From: Favolaschia claudopus
Taxonomy: Eukaryota; Basidiomycota; Agaricomycetes; Agaricales; Mycenaceae
DNA: 64,000 nt
Reading direction: 5' to 3'
Assembly (NCBI GenBank): GCA_037176885.1
Contig: JAWWNJ010000051.1
Coordinates: 992,001-1,056,000, forward strand
Every line of letters starts with the position of its first letter. Position 1 is the stretch's first letter. The translations under genes were made by a program, and so were the position numbers. Below, one piece after another: positions 1 through 10,862 of this stretch. The notes under the pieces are model-generated. The model made no database searches. It saw only the letters and a list, made by a program, of their open reading frames with translations, and was not told the DNA's origin.

Positions 1-3000
1 ATTCTCGAGACCACTTTCCAGGCGTTGGAGGATGCTAATATACCTTCTTCGCGTTGGAAGGGAACTGCGACGGGTGTTTTCACTGCTGGTGCGATGGATC
101 ATGGATATACTAACATCTTGTTCGCGTCGGCGGGGTTTAGCGGTATGTCTAGTAGTCGTATTGTCGTGTTGGGTAGATTGTTTCTTATTCATGATATAGC
201 CTACAGCCGCTTCCAAGGCACTGGGGTTGCTAATAGTGCTGCTTGCGGTCGTCTGAACTAGTGAGTTCTTCATTTCTTGCAAAGGAGACACTATTCAAAT
301 TGTGAGCAGTTTGCTGGACATCCATGGGCCTTCAACGTCGACTGATACGGCGTGCAGCAGCGGTATGGTCGCTTTCGACCAAGGTATGTTTCAGTCACTC
401 GCTTACCCTTTTCTCTTTTTTGATTGGATCGCATTCCAGCTGTTCGGTATCTGCAATCTGGAAAAGCTGAAACTGCAATCGTTTGTGGGCAAACACACAC
501 TCATGGCGAGTCTTCCTTGCACCTTTTCGATATTGTTGGGGTTCTTAATATGTCCTCAAGGCCTGGAGAGTTTGCGTATATGATCTTTCTATCTGCCAGT
601 GCTCAGATCGGCGACTGATTAGTTTGAAGGTTTCTATCAGCCCAGAAAATGGTTTCTCCCCACTCTCGTTGTGCTACTTATTCAAACGAGGCTGATGGGT
701 TCGTCCAGTCAACTAACTTCACTTGAACACGCACTCATAACTTTTAGTTACGTTCCAGCAGAAGGAGTATGTTCCACTAACTTTGAACCCGAATATAGTA
801 TCTGATTCAATTCTTGTAGGCCGTAGCTCTCATCCTGAAAACCAAAAACGCAGCGCTGCGTGACGGCGATAATATTTTAGCGATTGTCAAGGCCACAGAC
901 ACGGTGCATAATGGTAGATCTCAGGGTCTCGTGGCTCCGAGTGCTGCGGCGCAAGCCAACCTACAGCGTTCGTTAATTGCCAATGCGTCGTTGTCTCCGT
1001 CGGAGATTGGGTGAGTTCCACGCCCACAAGTTGTTGGCTGCGTTACTCATGACTCTACCAGTTTTGTCGAGACGCACGGCACCGGTAACCTGGCCGATGT
1101 CTTCAAATCTACCCTGCTCATATTTGTCAATATTCAGGAACCCCTCTTGGCGATACGATTGAGATAGATGGTCTTAATGCCGTCTTTCGCCATTCACACA
1201 CGGCGGAGCGACCGCTGATCATAGGTACTGCGAAAACCTCCATTGGCCACACCGAAACTATCGCCGGCCTTGTCGGTATTGTCAAAGCTATCAAGCAGCT
1301 GTCAGTAGGAAAGGTTGCGGGACTGAGTAGTTTGTCTTCTGATCAACTCAATCCGGAGATCGATCCTACTCTCATTCCGCTCTTGATTCCATCGAACTTG
1401 GTGGATCTTCCGATAAATGGTACTTCGCAGCAGCATGCACTCGTTGTGTAGGTCCCCTTTCACCGTTGATTACAAGCTACTAAGCAGGCCCATAGTGCTT
1501 ATGGGTTCGCTGGTACACTTGCCGGCACCATTCTACAAGCGCCTCCGCCTCGCAAGGTTGAGGTTAAAGAGAATTCTTTATCCTGGATGATCTTCACTGT
1601 CAGCGCTAAATCACCAAGCGCACTGGACAGTTATATTCGCCTGTATCTGGATTTTTGTGCGAACGCGGCTCCAAAAGACTTCCAACGAATCTGCTATACA
1701 AGTTGTGTCGGCCGGGAGTTGTACCGATACCGATTCTCGTGCGTTGCGAGGGACCTGGATGATCTCGTCCTGCGTCTGAAGCAACGTCTGGCTTCTGGGC
1801 AGGCTTCACCTATTTCCGCTAGTCCGCGAACGATCTTTGCATTTCCTGGACAAGGCTCTCAATTCCATGGAATGGCCGCCCAGCTTTCAAACAGGTTCCC
1901 GGAATTCAAACGTATATTGACAACCGCGGCCGAAATGGCATCTACGTTGGCTGGATTCGATGTTTTGTCGTTGTTAGTGGGCGATAAGAAGGGTATCGAG
2001 GAGATTCATCAAAGCGCCGTCGCTCAGATATGCGTAAGTCCCTTTCGTTGATCCAATATTCGCTGGTCACTTAGAGGCTTCGTAGATTTTCGTCTACCAA
2101 TTTTCTGTTTGTCAGTTCCTTCGCGGGCTAAATGTTGCACCAGAGGCTGTCATGGGCAACAGCCTAGGCGAGATATCTGCAGCAGGTGGGTCAGGGAATC
2201 CCAGTCACATCTTTAACTATCGTAACCTATCCTGTAGTGCAGGCGGGCGTCTTCACTTACGACCTTGGGTTGAGACTCGTCGTTGCTCGGGCCAGAATTC
2301 TAGCTCCGCTTCCAGACCATCCCGCAGGAATGGCCGCCATCGCAGCAAGCTCGAGCATTATCTCTAGCTACATCCTGGCATTGCAACTTGAGCATCGCGC
2401 AGTCATATCAGTTTTAGCAGCCCATCTAGTCATGTTGTTTCCGGTGATTGGGAGGCTATCACCATCCTGGTCTCCCATGCGAAAAAACTTGGCGTAAGGG
2501 CTACAATCCTCAATGTTGATCAAGGTGCGTAATATGATTGAAAGACGGTGTACGTGGATATTGATTGAATTTTCTTTTTAGGCTTCCATAGTCATTGTAT
2601 CGATGCGACGCTTCCACAATTGAAAACTTGGTTGGCTGACCATGAAAACGAGTTGCGACCGTTAGATTTACCCCTTTTCTCTACCGTACTCGGTAAGCTA
2701 GTGAAGCAGAACGAGTCCCTCGACTCAGGCTATTGGGTTCGTACCCACCTTATCGAAAGGTTTGCCCAAATACTCAGCCACTGCAGATCGACCACGCGCG
2801 GAATCCTGTCCAGTTTGAACAGGTTGCTACACAGATCAAGAACGACAAAACATTTCAAGCGGCATGCATCCTCGATGTTGGTCCGGCACCCACTGCACTG
2901 GCGGCTTTGCAATTCAACGATTTATCACAAGCTGTACTACTATCATCAGCCACCAAACAAGGAAAGGACCAGGAACTTGCCTTCCTGACCGCCATTGCAG

Positions 3001-5770
3001 CATTGACAGAATACGGGATTAATCCCGACTTCACCCACATATTCGGCCCCACCACCCCGAAAATTAACATCCCCACGTATCCATTCCAGCGTCAGCGTCA
3101 CTACCCCAACTTCATCCCATCTCGTTCCATTTTCGGTTCATCCTCACCTGCTCCTTCTGACGCCCCCTCGTCTCTCGTTGTAGACAGCGAACTCTACAAG
3201 GTGCGCTGATCGGGCCGTGTTGTCTCCCCCTCTGAATTCCACAAAGACACTCAACGACCATCGTATCAATGGCGACGTGGTCCTTCCTGGAGCAGCCATG
3301 ATCGACTGGTTTGCGAAACCTGTTCTGAACCGGACGCTGACCATCCGGTTTCATCAACCGTGGGTACTACAGGCACCCGGCCAAGTGGGCGTAACAGAGC
3401 TTACTGAATCCACATTTTCAATGTCTGATCGCGACAGCGGAGAGAAACTCTGCTCTGGGGTTTTCAGTTCAACACGAACTGCGGTTCCTTCCATCACGAT
3501 CTCAAAGCGGGGGCCGGCATCAACCATCTTTACGGGAGACGAGGTCTACCGTCCCTTCAGGAGTGTGCAGTTTGGCCCTTTATTCAGAACTATCACCTCC
3601 ATCCACCTCTGGAACGACCACGCCGACGGGCTAATATCTGTACCTCCATCGAAGAATTCCAACCACGACAGAATCCGGGCCCTAGACGCCTGCTTGCACA
3701 TGGTCGGAGCATGTAGAATCAGCTCCAACCTTATGTCCGGCGCCTTTTTGCCCATGGCTCTTGAGGGCTTTACATTACACGCAGACCACTTCCCCTCCTC
3801 TTTCATTTGTCGCTATCGATTTCCGCTCGTCATGGAGCGAAACAACCTTGTTGCGGCCACGGCGTTCGAGGTCATTTCTCATACCGGCGATCTTATAGCA
3901 TCTTGCACGAAGTACTCCGTAGCAAGGGTGGAGTTTGGGGGTCCAGCATCGCCGCAGCTTTCCTTCCAGCAGGTGTGGACGCCGAAGAATACCGTTCCCA
4001 GCACGAGCAAGGGAAAGCGACGGATTCTCTATTTCGGCAGGGTCAATTGCGATTGGATTGATCTCTTCCCGGACGTCAACAAATACGTTCTCGGCTCTGC
4101 TTGTTCCCGATGGTCAACCGAGGACTCGTTCTACACGCAGATGCTGGACACTATGAACTCGGATTCCGCCATTGTATTAGACATGACTGGGATGGACGAC
4201 AGTCCGGATTCGCCCACTTTTTCAGTAGTGTGGCAGAGCGCATTACGACTGATGAAGGCCCTTGTTCGTAGTAAAACTCGCCCCTTCCGATTCGTCGTAC
4301 TTTCGACCACGCCGAATTCGCATTCCACAACTGAGCCGGTGGTTTTGGAATCCATGGTGCAGGGCATGCTACGAGTTTTCCGCATGGAAACGGGGTTGTC
4401 GATTGCGTGCGGGATGGAGTTCGCCGCTGACACTCCCTCTAACAAAGTTGCGGAAGCATTGGAGGCAGAACTCAGCAGCAACACCATAGACAACATGGTG
4501 CGATATTCGGCGCTATTGAGCGAACCTACCGCCAGCCTGAGGCGCTTTGTACCTGAGCTACAACCCCTAGAGGTAGATAGTGCGATGGCTCAACTACACG
4601 GCGTCGCAGTTATCGTCGGAATGGGTAGCATTGGGTTTGAGCTAGCATTTGCACTGCTCGCCGCCGGATGTTCTGCGGTCGCCCTTCATTGGACGGCGAC
4701 CTGCCACAGATATCAAGGCAAGTTCTAGCAGAGTATCTTGAACGCCCGTTGACATTCCGACCAGGTAGCGGAGAGGCTGTCGATATCATCTCGAACGTCC
4801 CAGTCCTCTTGTTTTTCCTATGTCCAGGCAGACGCGTCTGACAAGGACGCCTTGCGAAGCGTACTTGTAAGCATCCAGGAGGCTCACGGAGAGATCAAGA
4901 GTATCATCCACACCGCCGCTTCGATTGCAGACGCGACTATCAATTCCGTTACAAACGAGGACTTTGATCGGGTCTTGCGCTCCAAGGTCCACGCAGCATA
5001 CAACCTCCACTGTCTCACAGTGGAACTCGGTTTACAGCTCGAATCGTTCGTGCTTTTGAGCAGCATCAGGTGCGTCGTGATTCTGCTCCGTTTTTCCGGC
5101 GGCCTTTACTCATGCGAACCCAGTGTTTCTCTGGGCAACCAAGGGCAGGTCGCGTACGTAGCCGCTAACGCATTCCTCGATGCCCTGGCAGCACAGCGAC
5201 GAGGGTTAGGACTCCCTGGGGTGTCCCTTCAGCTAGGGCCATGGGAGTCGGAGCTGGTGAATAACTTACAAAGTCGCCAGGACGATTTCATGCAGACGAT
5301 TTCCCACAAAGACGGTATCCCACTGATTCTCGGCGCCATGTCCTCTCCTGCAGCAGTAAATGTCATTGCGGCGCTAGATTTCAATGCCCTAGCAGAAATT
5401 CCGGCACGGGCAACGGACTCGTTGTTTGCCTCTCTGATCGGTGGGGTATCTCAAAAGCCCGCGAGAAGTAGTGCCGACCCTTCAGAAACCATCATATCCG
5501 TGTTGCGACACGTTTTAGAACTAGCGGAATCTGAGAGACTTGGTCAGTACCGATTTTTTGCGTGCAAGACGCGTATGTACTCACAGCGTCACAGAACTCG
5601 ATGAACCTCTCTCTGCGTGGGGAGTCGACTCAATAGCGTTCGGTCAGCTTCGCGGTGCGGTACTGAAGCAGCTGGGTGTCGATTTGCCGTTGATATATCT
5701 CTCCGACGCGTTCTCGGTGAACGATATGATTGAGAATGTTCGAGAGTCTATGGGGGTTGCGTCGGACTAG
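1..5770 (+). CDS. Iterative type I polyketide synthase, KS-AT-DH-psiKR-KR-ACP (5' truncated by window edge)
   Basis: A multidomain PKS that extends a chain with malonyl units, then ketoreduces and dehydrates it. Reading is open from base 1 inside the ketosynthase; the start lies outside the window. KS: active-site Cys in DTACSS (about 345-360), His in ETHGTGTPLGD split by an intron near 1087-1139, and His in KTSIGHTE (about 1240). AT: FPGQGSQFHGM (about 1845), nucleophile motif GNSLGE (2155-2172), FHSHCID (about 2585). The AT linker ends in YPFQRQRHY (about 3080). DH: DHRINGDVVLPG (about 3255) and LDACLH (about 3690). A structural pseudo-KR stretch (about 3990-4560) precedes KR: GMGSIG (about 4620), LLSSIS across an intron, YVAANAFLDA (about 5158). 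ACP: Ser of WGVDSI (about 5625). The protein stops 40-50 residues later with no thioesterase. No ER or methyltransferase is seen. At least ten short introns are needed, for example 143-284. The architecture resembles partially reducing (6-MSA-type) synthases; the product is unknown. Confidence 0.93.
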
Positions 5771-7022
5771 AATTCTCAGTTGTGGTGCTTTGGCATTGAA
5801 GCACCCTTGTAGCTAGACGCAGCAAATGACTATACGGGCCGGGAATGAGCATATTCTAGGTCATGGATATAATAGGGATACCAGGGAAACATACCCACTG
5901 GCAGCGCACTTGTATAAAATTTAGGTACTGCATTCCTCGCTCTTCGTTTTCACAACCTTCGAATCAAGCAAGGTCCTGTGCAAATCCCGTCACTAGTACT
6001 GTGGTCTCGGAAGGAAAATGCAAGGAAAACGAAGCAGAGATTAGCGACATCAATGTGCAAACAAATTTGGCACGTTTTGAACATTGCGTTCACCATCGCA
6101 GACCACTCTCTTCTTGAAAGAGAAGCGACCAATCTCTCTGATTCGCCGATGCCTTCACCAGCAGTGAGCGAAGGAAGCTCATGTGCTTTGAACCGGCTTC
6201 AAGTTGAATTTTGCGACCTCAATGCGCTGCGAACGAAGCTGGTCCAAGAAAATGGCCATCGCCGTACGTATCATACGAAACCGGCTCATCCAGAACTCGG
6301 GTATTACTATTTGAAGAGGAAGAGAACTACTTGCTTGACTTGGAAGGGATACACGAGCTGTCTATGAGCCTATGACCGTCGGTGAAGACATCCATGGCGA
6401 GCACCCAGGACCAGGTCCCAGGTCTCAAGGCACGCTTTCGAAAGATCCGGGCTCTTAATCCCCTGGGTGCGGTCTTTTTCCTAGTTGACATTCAATCTTC
6501 CTAGTTGACATTCAATCCGTTTCGGGAAGACACCCGCAAGCCGAAGTTTTAATATAAACTCGAAGCTGAATAGTGTGTATGACGACGGTCATGCTTGCCA
6601 TCCAGTTCGCCGGAACGTCGAAAAGATAATCTTCGAATGCAGGTCTGTTCTCGTTGCAAAAGTATCGGACATTGCACTGATGTTCTTCTAGCCAGGACAC
6701 GACGATCTTACAATCCCGCTGCAGCCATTCATACGACCAAAGCAGGTACTAAGCGCCTTATCGTAGACGTGGTGCTGCGATCTCTGCTGCAGCCTCTCCG
6801 GGCAATCTCCGGGTGTAAATTGAGCCCCAGTCGTTCTGCCGGGGTCACGTTAGCGTGTGTGAATGAGCCAATGGCGCCATTTCTTTCCCTCTTGCGCGAA
6901 GCCTCTAAGCTTCGACACCAATTGCGCGAGTCTTCGCACATGTTCTCGTGCGCAATGCCTTTAAAAGCCCTCCCATTCGTTCTTTTCTCCTAGGTTTGTC
7001 CACCCGCCGTCTTCCCAGAATA
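5771..7022. other. Intergenic region, no supported gene
   Basis: Between the PKS stop and the dioxygenase start. Only short open frames occur (about 129 codons around 5978-6367 on plus), without a recognisable motif or splice pattern. A 20-bp tandem duplication lies at 6478-6517. A TATA-like CCTTTAAAAG about 60 bp before the dioxygenase ATG may be its core promoter. Confidence 0.5.
6478..6517. repeat. Perfect tandem duplication of a 20-bp unit
   Basis: The unit TTCCTAGTTGACATTCAATC occurs twice head to tail (6478-6497 and 6498-6517). It is too short to suggest a function and could be a replication-slippage scar. Confidence 0.9.
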
Positions 7023-8601
7023 ATGGCTCCCGTTGCAACCCACGACAACACTCCAGAGCCTACTCCGGCAGAGCGTATTGAAGCTCTTAAGAACGACGCT
7101 CAAGTCTTCAACCCATTCTACTCTCCCTCCATTGGAGACGATGGTGACGACAAGTACGAATTTGCCCAGTTCAAGGTTGATCTGATTTATGCACTGCGTC
7201 TGCATTGACTTTCTTTCTTCTCACCATCTCTCTCTTGCGCAGCCATCGTTTCCGAAGCTTACCTGGGCACCGTTGAAGGAGATATCAGTCAGCGATCCTG
7301 GGCTTCTTGCCGATCCAACCAAGAAGAACTTGCTCGGCGCTGCTCAAAAAGTGCGACACCTTACTCCGGCCATCGGGACTGAGCTTCTGGGAATCGACCT
7401 TCGTCAGCTTACGGGGGCGCAGAAAGATGAGTTGTACGTAGTCCGATAACACTTGATATCCGATGATTCAAATTCACGATAGGGCCTTGCTCGTTGCGGA
7501 GCGCGGGGTTGTATGTAAGTGCTCAGTCTTGGCCGCCACTGTTGGCTTAAGATCGTGTTAGTCTTCCGTGACCAGGAGCTTGGCATTCATGGACAGCTGG
7601 ACATTGCTCGCCACTTCGGTCCTCTTCACAAACATGCAACCACTCCCATCCCTCGGAATGGCCTCGAGGAGGTGCACGGTAGGTTTTTATTCGGACATCC
7701 CCTCGCGCCTTTTGATTCACTTGTGCAGTTGTGTACAACGACGCCTCTCGCCGCCCGGACCCCGCTTCGTTCTCCAAGCTGGAGTTGTGGCACACCGACG
7801 TCTCCTACGAGGTCCAGCCACCCAGCACCACTTCACTCAAGATTCTCACCGGACCGGAGTTCGGCGGCGACACGCTGTGGAGTTCGGGGTATATTCGCAG
7901 TTCAGTGTGTGGTTAACAATCGACATTGAATTCTTTTGTAGCTATGCGCTGTACTCGTCTTTTAGCCCTGGCTTCCAGAAATATCTGGAAGGGCTAACGG
8001 CTGTACACAGTGCGGTCGCACAGGCAGACGGATCGCGCGCTGCGGGCCTACACGTCCGCCGCGAGCCCGTCGAGACGATTCATCCAGTTGTGCGCGTGCA
8101 CCCCGTTACTGGCTGGAAATCGATCTATGTGAACCCGGTAAGTGTTCAGTTTCCAGTCAGTACTACTAGCTCGAACATTCATCGTTTTCTCTAGGGTTTC
8201 ACACGACGAATTGTCGGTCTGCCCAAGGCTGAATCTGACGCCATTCTGTCGCTCCTTTTCCAACAGATAAGTCAGAACCCGGATTTCCAGGTTCGCTTCA
8301 AGTGGGAGAAGAATTCGATTGCGTTCTGGGTAGGCATGCTTTCCTGGGTTGCTGAGAGAAATTACTGAGCTTCTTCTAGGATAATCGTGTTGTTACGCAC
8401 TCGGCCACATTCGACTTCTGGCCTGCGACGCGTCATGCACTTCGCGCGACGCCGCACGGCGAGAAGCCAATTTCCGTAGCGGACTATGAGAAGGATGGGA
8501 GGGTCGCGAAGGATCGTCAGCTGGAAATATGGCGTCAGCAAGGAGTCGATGGTCCGGTGAATGGGACTAGCGCAACTAAAGCGCGTGGATACAACGATTG
8601 A
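7023..8601 (+). CDS. TauD/TfdA-family 2-oxoglutarate- and Fe(II)-dependent dioxygenase
   Basis: A cytosolic dioxygenase that couples decarboxylation of 2-oxoglutarate to substrate hydroxylation. Fungal relatives include the sulfonate/taurine dioxygenase Jlp1. The start ATGGCTCCC at 7023 gives a short N-terminal tail (MAPVATHDN). The spliced protein contains TPAIGTELLGIDL, then ALLVAERGVVFFRDQ, HFGPLHKH, and the metal-binding HxD in LELWHTDVSYE (about 7785). The 2-oxoglutarate-binding part follows, with TLWSSGYALY spanning an intron and the distal His in NRVVTHSATFDFWP plus a following Arg (about 8385-8430). The C-terminus ends KARGYND. Six or so introns of 50-70 nt interrupt it. All three iron ligands are present, so it should be active. 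It lies 1.25 kb downstream of the PKS in the same orientation, which could be chance or a small cluster. The exact substrate cannot be told from sequence. Confidence 0.92.
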
Positions 8602-8864
8602 AAAGTTCACTGGAGGAACGTGAACGTGTGTATCTGTATATTCCTTGTGTATCTTGTTACGCTTCCAAATCTCAGTGTGGCTCGGAGTATTCGTTTGCGG
8701 GGCGTGCTGCCGCCGCGTGCGGCATGCAAGTATTTTGTCTCTTGAATGTTTAAAACCAAACAAAAATTTGAGGACAAAATCAAATTGTGGTCCGGCAATC
8801 ACCGATGCCTGATGGCCAATAAATCCGCTCGCCAAGCCTCGATCCCTCTTTATCCTCAACCACC

Positions 8865-9242
8865 ATGAGCTCCAAATCCAACTCTAACTCCAGCAGCAAC
8901 TCGGGCTCGAACAGCACGAGCTATACCATCACTAGCACTGGTACCAACTCCCAGGTACATTCGCTTCCAAGCCCCTTTATACTGTTCTCTGACCTTGCTT
9001 ATCCTTGTCTTGTCAAGGGCAACCATTACTGCCATCGCGAATCGAGCTCAGGAGGAGGGTACCACTATTCGAACAAGTAAGAGACTTATAAACGCAGTCT
9101 GATTTTCTTTGATTCTAAACTTTGGCTGTCGTGAAGCGATGGCTCGTATTATTACAGCAACCCCAACGGTTCTACCTATTATAACAATGGGCAGGGGGGC
9201 TCGACCTACACTTCGCCTTCAGGAGATGTGACGAAGAAGTAA
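8865..9242 (+). CDS. Tiny Ser/Asn/Gly/Tyr-rich protein, copy 1 (84 aa)
   Basis: Three exons fit exactly: 8865-8954, 9018-9076 and 9137-9242, giving 84 residues. Exon 1 encodes a Ser/Asn-rich head (MSSKSNSNSSS..., SYTITSTGTNSQ). Exon 2 encodes GNHYCHRESSSGGGYHYSN. Exon 3 encodes DGSYYYSNPNGSTYYNNG, then a Gly/Ser/Thr stretch and SPSGDVTKK. There is no signal peptide or membrane segment; it is hydrophilic and probably disordered. A second gene at 21614-21968 (minus) has the same three-exon plan and matching blocks GNHxCxR, GYHYSN, DGSYYY, NPxGSTY, STYTSP, so this is a real conserved small-protein family. I recall similar short proteins as uncharacterised in other mushrooms. Function unknown; the conserved Cys/His pair in GNHxCxR could bind metal, but this is speculation. 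Confidence 0.85.
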
Positions 9243-10862
9243 ATGAGAGGGTTCGAGGCAAAGAGAGGTAAGTATGTGTGTCAACTTTATCGCCCACATT
9301 CCCTCTGACGTCGCATGTTGGGTGTGGCATAGTCTCCCAAGTAATGTACAATATTGCCTGACCTTTCTATTTCCAATACTTTCGAGAAACTGCCAACCGA
9401 CGCAATTCAAATATTCCTGAATATGTGAGCAGCCAGAGGTCGACAGATGACAACGGCTGCTTTGGGGACGTATGTATGCTGGATGAGTTGACTACGCCTT
9501 AGCGTCCGCCTATTCGATTCATAATCCAGACTTCGATCTCACAATCTATGCTCTGACGGGGCGCCAATATCGCCAGGTTTACTAACCCCAGGCAACAAAT
9601 GAGTGTGTGCTGAAGCGCTGAAGCATCAAAATGTGAACGGCAAGTACAGTCTGTCTCGTTCAAATTTTACAACGAGTGTTGCGAACAGTTTGAACATCGC
9701 ATATGAGTCGAATTAAAAAAGGTGAATGCGCGGATCATTCAAATTCAGACTCTAGTTCAGGCCAGAGAGGATGTGAGGCAATTTTGTCAGATTTTGGAAA
9801 ATTGAACCGTGGGAATCAATAATCACAGCACCAATTCCTTTCGACTTGCTTTCGAAGCGCACAGAAAGCTCGGAGGCAGGCTTCGCGGCAATGTGACAGC
9901 ACAGGCGTCTCAACCAGATAAATCTGACTGAATTTTCAATCCTAGTCTCGATTACAACCGAGCTGGGTGCCGTACCTAATCGGTCAGTTACCGCATATAG
10001 CTGCTCAAACTCGCTTGGACCGCTCATTACTACAAAAGGAAATTTTCCTTTTCTACGGTGATTGTACCTGACCAAACCACAATGACTGTGCTCATGAAAG
10101 CTCCAGATATAAACCGTGGGGTTGAGAATTCTCCGTTCTCCTGGCAGATGCTAAGCCCTAAGGTGACCCGATCTTACCGCGACCAGAATGTTCCTAAAAT
10201 TGGCGTACATCTCCCAGGCCCACATGCCTCACAACCAGATACGTCAAAAATACATTGAATCGCATGCGTTTTAGTGCTGGAATCCCGTCTTCGATCTCAC
10301 CGGGAGCTGTGTTCCATTGTCTCGATTTCCCCGATATCAATGAGCTATTTCAAGCACGTCTAGTCCGGCTTCTTGGAATTCAGGTCGGAGAACAGGTTGA
10401 ACAGCAGAACGGATATCGCAGCGTCTCAACGCAGTTGGTTGACTATTATTACTTTCTGCCATAAAATACAAGCTAGCATCCTCCTCCTCCCGAGTAATAA
10501 TACCTAAGGTAGTCAAGCAATGTCCAATAAGTACACCAAATACACGGATTAAGTATCCCAGTAATGCTGGGCTTCGACAAGAGGGGCGAACAAACAATCC
10601 AATAGACGCGCACATAAGAAATATGAGGCAAGGCAAGTTCGCGAGGGGGGATAGGGTAAGGGGTCGTGCATAGGGTGATCAAGAAACAGTATAGTGAAAG
10701 GCCGTAGAAACAGAAAACCTGAAATTCCAAGATTGCGAGACGATTGCGATGCGGACGATACAATGAATGACGACAGGAAAGCAGCTGCCGGACAAGGCGG
10801 CAGCGAAAGCAAAAGCAAGAGCACGATAGTATGAGTGAGGTGGACGTGAGTGAGAGTGGCCG
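9243..10862. other. 1.6-kb region with no supported gene
   Basis: Lies between the 3' ends of the tiny Tyr-rich gene and the GATA-factor gene. The longest frame is 107 codons on minus (9752-10075), with an ordinary amino-acid mix but no recognised motif and no clear exon partners; it could be a remnant. The right part probably holds the 3' UTR of the GATA gene. Confidence 0.5.

Noticed and set aside
9752..10075. A 107-codon minus frame
   Set aside because: No recognised motif and no splice partners upstream; described as unexplained, not called as a gene.
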